A DNA stretch of 64,000 bases from Hymenobacter daecheongensis DSM 21074. GTDB taxonomy: Bacteria > Bacteroidota > Bacteroidia > Cytophagales > Hymenobacteraceae. How positions within the stretch are numbered: the first letter of the stretch is position 1; each line of letters begins with the position of its first letter. The position numbers were made by a program, and so were the translations under genes. The DNA lies in NCBI RefSeq assembly GCF_900141805.1, contig NZ_FQYN01000001.1, positions 124,001 to 188,000 of the forward strand, given 5' to 3'. Below, one piece after another: positions 59,601-64,000 of this stretch. The notes under the pieces are model-generated. The model saw only the letters and a list, made by a program, of their open reading frames with translations. It was not told the DNA's origin and did not search any database.

Positions 59601-62600
59601 GGCAGCGGCACCTTCACCAGCACCTTCACCCCGACGCTGCCCTTCCGGGCCGGCGAGCGGGTGCAGGTGACGGCCCCCGGCGCGGCCGGCGGCGTGTGGC
59701 AGTTCCGCACGGCCGCTACGGGCACCGGCAACACCCACGTACTCACCAGCACCATGCCGGGCCTGGCCAGTACGGTGGGCAGCACCAGCGGCGACATCGA
59801 CAACGACGGCGACCTCGACCTAGTGGTGACCAGCCGGGACTTCGGATTCCGGGTGCTGCGCAACGACGGCACCGGCGAGTTCACGTACTGGCAAGCCCCT
59901 AACTCCTCGGGCGATTGTCAAAATATTCGGCTAGCTGACATGAACGGCGACGGCTACCTGGATGCAGTGGTGGGAACGGGCCAGGTGCTCGTTTATCTGA
60001 ACAATGGCACCACCGGGCAGCTCACGTATGCCAGTGCCTGTAGCATTAGTGGCGGCAGTAATTATGGGCCGCTTGACGTGGGCGATGCCGATGGCGACGG
60101 CGACCTGGATGTGGTGGCGGGCAACGACGACAGCGCCAGTATTTGCTACAACGACGGCACCGGCACGCTGACCGCCGTGCGGGTGGTCGGTAGTCCGGGC
60201 GATAATGATGCGTCGCTGTGGGTGGGGCCGGTGCTGCTCCGCGACGTGGACAACGACGGCGACCTGGACCTGATAAGGGGCGAAGGGGCCAACCTGGTAG
60301 TGTACCCCAATCAGGGCAATGGCACGATGGGCACCGCTCTATTCTCTACGAGTGTAGGCGGGATGATTGATGCCTTGCTAGGCGATGACTTCGACGGCGA
60401 TGGCGACGTGGACATCGTGGAGAGCAACATGAACGGCGCTACCCGGCTGTTTGCCAACGACGGTACCGGCCAGCTGACCTTGCGCAGCACCATCAACCGG
60501 ACGGCAAACTCCTTCTTTTCGTGGGCCGCTGCCGGCGACGTAGATGCCGATGGCGACCTGGACCTGATAACGGGCTTTCTGGACCAGAACGACGTGGCAG
60601 TGGTGCTCAACGACGGCACCGGCCTGCTGACCCTGCGAAATTATCTGACAATAGGCGATGCCAGCACCGGGACGCTTGGGGATTTCGACGGCGACAACGA
60701 CCTGGACGTGATGGCCTACAGCTACAGCAACAGTAGCAGTCCTGCCGCCAGGGTCTTCCTCAACGGCCGCCCGCCCACCATTACAGCCTTCACGCCCTAC
60801 GGCGCGGTGGGGGCCACCGTCACCCTCACGGGCACCGAGTTCAGCAACATCAGCGGCCTGACCCTGAACGGCACGAGCGTGGCCAGCTACACCCGCGTAT
60901 CGAGCACGCAGGTGACGTTTGCGGTGCCGGCGGGCGCTACCAGCGGCCCCATCAGCATCACCACCGCCTGGGGCACGGCCACCACCAGCAGCAATTTCAC
61001 GGTAGTCGTGCCGGGCAACACCACCGTGAGCGGGCTGAGTCCGGCCAGCGGGCCGGTGGGCACCAGCGTGACCATCACGGGCACGGCCTTCACGGGGGCC
61101 AGCAGCGTCACGTTCAACGGCGTCAGCGCCGCATTTACGCTTAATTCGACTACCCAGCTTACGGCCACGGTGCCCGCCACGGCTACCACCGGACCGGTGG
61201 TAGTGACGGCCGCCGCCAACGCGGCCAGCAGCGGCATCAGCTTCACCGTGACGCCGGAAGTCAGCAGCTTCAGCCCCGGCAGCGGCATCATCGGGGCCAC
61301 CGTGGTGCTCACTGGCACGGGCCTGACGGGGGCCACCGACGTGACCTTCAACAGCGTCAGCGCCTCGTTTGTGGTCAACTCAGCTACTCAGATTACGGCC
61401 ACCGTGCCCGCCACCGCCGCCACCGGCGTGTTGCGCGTGACCACGGCCGGCGGCGCGGTGAGCAGCAGCGCCAGCTTCACGGTTCTGCCGACCCTTACGA
61501 GCTTCACGCCCACCAGCGGGCCGGAAGGCACCAGTGTCGTCGTCAGCGGCACGGGGCTGACGGGCACGACCGGCGCGGCTTTCAACGGCACCGCCGTAAC
61601 CACCATCACGGCGCAAAGTGCCACCAGCCTGACCCTGCTGGTGCCCGCCGGGGCCACCACGGGGCCGGTTAGCGTGACGACGGCGGGCGGCACCGCCACG
61701 AGTAGCGGCAGCTTTACCGTCTCGCCCACGCTCACTGCCTTCAGCCCCGGCAGCGGGCCGACGGGCAGCAGCGTGACGCTGACCGGCACCACGCTTACCG
61801 GGGCCACCGACGTAACCTTCAATGGCGTCAGCGCCCCGTTCGTGGTCAATTCGGCTACCCAGATTACGGCCATCGTGCCCGCCACGGCGGTTACCGGCAT
61901 CATTCGCGTGACCACGCCGGGCGGCAGCTTCAGCACGAGCAGCAGCTTCACGGTGCTGCCCACACTCAGCAGCTTCGCACCCGGCAGCGGGGCGGAAGGA
62001 GCCAGCGTTACCATCAGTGGCACGGGGCTGGGCGGGGCTATGGCCCTCAGCTTCAATGGCACGGCGGCGAGCTTCACCATCAACTCGGTAAGTCAGCTTA
62101 CGGCCGTTGTGCCGGCCGGGGCCACTACCGGGCCGATTAGCGTGACCACGGCGGGCGGCACCGCCACGAGTAGCAGCAGCTTTACCGTCACGCCCACGCT
62201 CACCGCCTTCAGCCCCGGCAGCGGGCCGGCCGGCACCAGCGTGACCCTGACCGGCACCACGCTCACCGGGGCCACGGCCGTTACGTTTGGCGGGGTGGCG
62301 GCCAGCAGCTTCACGGTGAATTCGGCCACCAGCATCACGGCCATTGTGCCCACCGCGGCCGTGTCGGGCGTAATTCGGGTGACCACACCCGGCGGCAGCT
62401 ACGCCACCACGGCCAGCTTCCTGGTCACGCCGGGGATGCTGGCGTTCAGCCCGGCCAGCGGGCCGGTGGGCACCAGCGTCACCATCACCGGTACCGCGCT
62501 GACGGGAGCCACGGCGGTGCAGTTCAACGGCATCAGCGCCACCTATAGCGTGGTGAACAGCACGACCATCACGGCCACGGTGCCGGGCGGCAGCGCCCCC

Positions 62601-64000
62601 GGCCCCGTCACGGTGACCACGCCCAGCGGCGCGGGCAGCAGCGCGGCCAGCTTTGTGGTGACCTTCCCCGTCACGGCGGTGTCGCCCACGCGCCACGCGC
62701 TGGCCGTCAGCCGGGCCGCCGACGTGGGTGTGAGCTTCACCGAGCCGGTGGCCAGCGCCACGGCCGCCAACGTGCGGGTATTCAGCGCCCAGCGCGGCGG
62801 GCGGCGCGGCGGCAGCAGCAGCGCCAGCGGCAGCACGCTCAACCTGAATCCGACCCTGGATTTCCAGCCCGGCGAGTTGGTGAGCGTGAGCGTGCCGGCC
62901 GGCGTGACGAGCGTCGGCGGGGCTCCGGCCACGCCGCACGTACACCAGTTTACGGCGGCGGCCGGCCCGGCTCCCGGCGGCTTCGGCCTGCTGAATACGC
63001 TGAGCATGGGTGGCAGCGCGCAGCCCATCGGCACGGCCCTGGCCGACCTCGACGGCGACGGCGACCTGGATCTGGCCACGGCGGCCCTGGGCCTGAGCCA
63101 GGTGCTGGTGCAGCTGAACAACGGCAGCGCCGGTTTCGGCGCAGCCACTGCCTACGCCACCGGCAACGCCCCGGCCGACGTAACGGCCGCCGACGTGGAC
63201 AACGACGGCGACCTGGATTTGCTCACGCCTAACTCAATCGGCAGCAGCTCGGTGAGCGTGCTGCTCAACAACGGCGCGGGCACGTTCGCGGCCGCCGCGG
63301 CGGTGGCCGTGGACAGCAGCCCGGCCCACGTAGTCGCGGCCGACGTAAACGGCGACGGCTGGCTCGATTTGCTGGTGCCCAACGCCAGCACGTCGTCGCC
63401 TTCGGTAGCCATAGCTCTGAACCTGGGCACCGGCGCGGGCACCTTCGCGGCGGCCACCACCTTGGCCAGCACCGGCCGCCCGCAAAGCCTGGCCGTGGCC
63501 GACCTCGACCTCGACGGCGACCTGGACTTTGCCCTGGCCGACCGCAGCAACAGCCTGGTGCGCTGGGCGCTGAACGACGGCACGGGCAGCTTCGCCTTCA
63601 GCGGCGGCACCGTGGCCGTGGGCTCCACGCCCTACGCTGTGGCCCTGGCCGACCTGAACGCCGACGGCCGGCCCGACCTGGCCACGGCCAACAACGGCGC
63701 GGCCTCGCTGTCGGTGGCGCTGGCTACGGGCGCGGCCACCTTCGGCACGGCCGGCAGCGTGACGGTGCCCGCCAGCCCCTACGCCTTGAGCACGGGCGAC
63801 GTGGACGGCGACGGCGACCTGGACCTGATAACGGCCCACAACAGCAGCCCCGGCGCGGTGAGCGTGCGCCTGAACAACAGCAGCGGCACCGCCTTCAGCG
63901 GCAGCGGCTCGCTGGCCGTGGGCAACGCCCCCTACGGCCTGGCCCTGGGCGACCTCGACGGCAACCTGACCCTCGACGCCGTGACGGCCGACCGCAGCGG
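56601..64000 (+). CDS. Giant secreted modular protein: Big_5-like, FG-GAP and IPT/TIG domains, 3' end beyond window
   Basis: Open from ATG 56601 to the window edge (over 2460 residues). Signal peptide (1-23, ending AAAQ), then: Big_5-like domain (56670-56985), FG-GAP/VCBS block (57000-58010) with ADLDGDGDLDF-type calcium loops, six IPT/TIG Ig-like domains (58018-59435), a second Big_5-like domain (59440-59710), second FG-GAP block (59715-60770), eight IPT/TIG domains (60776-62665), third Big_5-like domain (62670-62965) and the start of a third FG-GAP block. VFSAQRGGK or close forms recur at 56787, 59556 and 62778. Such proteins are cell-surface adhesins or matrix proteins, usually sorted by type IX secretion in this phylum; the C-terminal sorting tag would lie outside the window. 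The repeats are diverged but clearly duplicated. Confidence 0.93.
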   Translation, partial: MTPRFTSLLAGLCAALLPLLAAAQATVQSTTPAANATNVSRAATVQLTLNGTIAPGTMSNFRVFSAQRGGKLAGTYTRVNIGNRTMVFDPTTDFQAGEVVQAVIPSSVRSVFDPAVKRAYQFTTETAGGGTFSATGSSYATNAQPNDLAVADLDGDGDLDFATADAGYATLSVWLNSGTGSFPTAAPILVGSQPRAVKAADVDADGDLDLLAALASTGQVQVMLNDGTGAFTFGSLVTVGSAPNELAIGDFDADGDLDFAVANANSTFVSVALNTGSGTFGAAASPAVGAKPYGLAVGDVDNDGDLDLVTSNNLSNTATVLLNDDNGTFTAAASVGVGNGPWRVALADLDDDQDLDVVTANATGGSVSVRLNDGSGAFSGTTNLAIGGAPQQVAVGDFDGDADLDLAVADQTNSRVALRLNNGSGSFSGSATVAVDASPTAVALADVSGDGALDLLTPSYSGAKVSVRLNQIPAPIISSLTPNPAVVGGTVVLTGANFTGVTAVAVNGVSATYTVGSPTQISLTVPASATSGPVTVTTGYGTGSSAPLLIRPDISSFTPTSGSEGGGVAVITGTSFSGATAVRFNGTAASSYTVNSATQITATVPVGASSGTISVTTASGTGTSSGSFTVVPGVSAFSPSSGAVGTSVSLTGDDFLSATVVRFNGVSAAFTINSATSITATVPAGATTGLISVTSAVGTRSSTSSFVVTPGISSFTPLSGTAGTSVTITGTTFTGATSVKFGGTAAASFVVNSSTRITAVVASGTSSGTISVTTPSGTATSSTPFTLPPTLTSFSPASGVAGATFTLTGTNFIGATGVTFNGVTATFSTQSNTKITASVPATALSGPITVTSPAGSATSATSFVVIPALTASTPGSGVVGTVVTITGTNLTNLTGVSFNGTAATSFTLNSVTQLTVPVPAGATTGTVTATVSGTTASLTVPFQVRTATVVATTPAREALQQALSVRPAATFSQTQAGGAPAAGLNVYSAQRGGKRAGSLSGSGTFTSTFTPTLPFRAGERVQVTAPGAAGGVWQFRTAATGTGNTHVLTSTMPGLASTVGSTSGDIDNDGDLDLVVTSRDFGFRVLRNDGTGEFTYWQAPNSSGDCQNIRLADMNGDGYLDAVVGTGQVLVYLNNGTTGQLTYASACSISGGSNYGPLDVGDADGDGDLDVVAGNDDSASICYNDGTGTLTAVRVVGSPGDNDASLWVGPVLLRDVDNDGDLDLIRGEGANLVVYPNQGNGTMGTALFSTSVGGMIDALLGDDFDGDGDVDIVESNMNGATRLFANDGTGQLTLRSTINRTANSFFSWAAAGDVDADGDLDLITGFLDQNDVAVVLNDGTGLLTLRNYLTIGDASTGTLGDFDGDNDLDVMAYSYSNSSSPAARVFLNGRPPTITAFTPYGAVGATVTLTGTEFSNISGLTLNGTSVASYTRVSSTQVTFAVPAGATSGPISITTAWGTATTSSNFTVVVPGNTTVSGLSPASGPVGTSVTITGTAFTGASSVTFNGVSAAFTLNSTTQLTATVPATATTGPVVVTAAANAASSGISFTVTPEVSSFSPGSGIIGATVVLTGTGLTGATDVTFNSVSASFVVNSATQITATVPATAATGVLRVTTAGGAVSSSASFTVLPTLTSFTPTSGPEGTSVVVSGTGLTGTTGAAFNGTAVTTITAQSATSLTLLVPAGATTGPVSVTTAGGTATSSGSFTVSPTLTAFSPGSGPTGSSVTLTGTTLTGATDVTFNGVSAPFVVNSATQITAIVPATAVTGIIRVTTPGGSFSTSSSFTVLPTLSSFAPGSGAEGASVTISGTGLGGAMALSFNGTAASFTINSVSQLTAVVPAGATTGPISVTTAGGTATSSSSFTVTPTLTAFSPGSGPAGTSVTLTGTTLTGATAVTFGGVAASSFTVNSATSITAIVPTAAVSGVIRVTTPGGSYATTASFLVTPGMLAFSPASGPVGTSVTITGTALTGATAVQFNGISATYSVVNSTTITATVPGGSAPGPVTVTTPSGAGSSAASFVVTFPVTAVSPTRHALAVSRAADVGVSFTEPVASATAANVRVFSAQRGGRRGGSSSASGSTLNLNPTLDFQPGELVSVSVPAGVTSVGGAPATPHVHQFTAAAGPAPGGFGLLNTLSMGGSAQPIGTALADLDGDGDLDLATAALGLSQVLVQLNNGSAGFGAATAYATGNAPADVTAADVDNDGDLDLLTPNSIGSSSVSVLLNNGAGTFAAAAAVAVDSSPAHVVAADVNGDGWLDLLVPNASTSSPSVAIALNLGTGAGTFAAATTLASTGRPQSLAVADLDLDGDLDFALADRSNSLVRWALNDGTGSFAFSGGTVAVGSTPYAVALADLNADGRPDLATANNGAASLSVALATGAATFGTAGSVTVPASPYALSTGDVDGDGDLDLITAHNSSPGAVSVRLNNSSGTAFSGSGSLAVGNAPYGLALGDLDGNLTLDAVTADRS

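Noticed and set aside
58167..59884. Two long open frames (over 500 codons each) on the minus strand opposite the giant gene
   Set aside because: They lie within the high-GC repetitive coding region of the plus strand, have low-complexity Gly/Arg- or Val/Pro-rich translations and no domain; the plus frame has clear FG-GAP and IPT motifs.
61380..63839. Further long minus-strand open frames, up to 521 codons
   Set aside because: Same reason; composition shadows of the repeat protein.

Overview
The window is chromosomal DNA from a high-GC member of the Bacteroidota, most like Hymenobacter or a close relative in the Cytophagales. The evidence is the gene families (MurF-Alr fusion, DUF4834, DUF4230, DUF5686-type outer-membrane protein with a carboxypeptidase-regulatory domain, TPR histidine kinase), the -7 promoter motif TAnnTTTG upstream of many genes, tRNA-Thr without an encoded CCA, and weak Shine-Dalgarno sequences. 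I ran no database search; names rest on motifs read from the translations.

Layout. 1-4861 is a minus-strand run: a partial Omp85-type protein, a CBS protein, an alpha/beta hydrolase, a PabA/TrpG amidotransferase, CvpA and YqeY, with pdxJ divergent at 4991. 5858-10360 holds mnmH, an AT-richer small membrane protein, a coiled-coil protein, a 21-bp tandem repeat array, selD and a membrane protein. 10490-16765 holds an orphan TPR histidine kinase, an esterase, an RsmI-like methylase and feoAB. 16983-33563 is mostly housekeeping and envelope genes: OmpA lipoprotein, a large hydrolase, MurF-Alr, two EamA permeases, YfhO, a PLP-dependent deaminase, RecX and a DUF5686-like protein. 33576-42044 holds an FkbM methylase, tRNA-Thr, NhaA, a PAP2 phosphatase, an SDR, an NlpC/P60 peptidase, a YkvA protein and an unusual acyl-carrier-like protein. 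42168-49840 is a tripartite RND efflux operon (TetR, TolC, adaptor, a four-helix-bundle protein, permease). 50118-56393 holds ispF, two tandem M28 peptidases, lutB and a stand-alone AraC-type DNA-binding domain. 56601 to the window end is one very large secreted protein of Big_5-like, FG-GAP and IPT/TIG modules, cut by the edge.

The most striking non-coding feature is a set of intergenic repeats. At least seven gene 3' ends are followed at once by degenerate tandem words of 7-9 bp, mostly with a reverse-complement copy across the gap; each locus has its own word. A second class is hairpins with near-perfect arms of about 24-47 bp; one supplies the start codon of a downstream gene. Two proteins have lost a residue their family normally needs: an alpha/beta hydrolase with GHGEG instead of GxSxG, and an acyl-carrier-like protein with DTL instead of DSL.

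Functional links: mnmH and selD together imply 2-selenouridine tRNA modification; feoA-feoB form a ferrous iron uptake operon; TetR-TolC-adaptor-RND form a self-contained efflux locus. No phage, insertion sequence, CRISPR array or rRNA operon was recognised.
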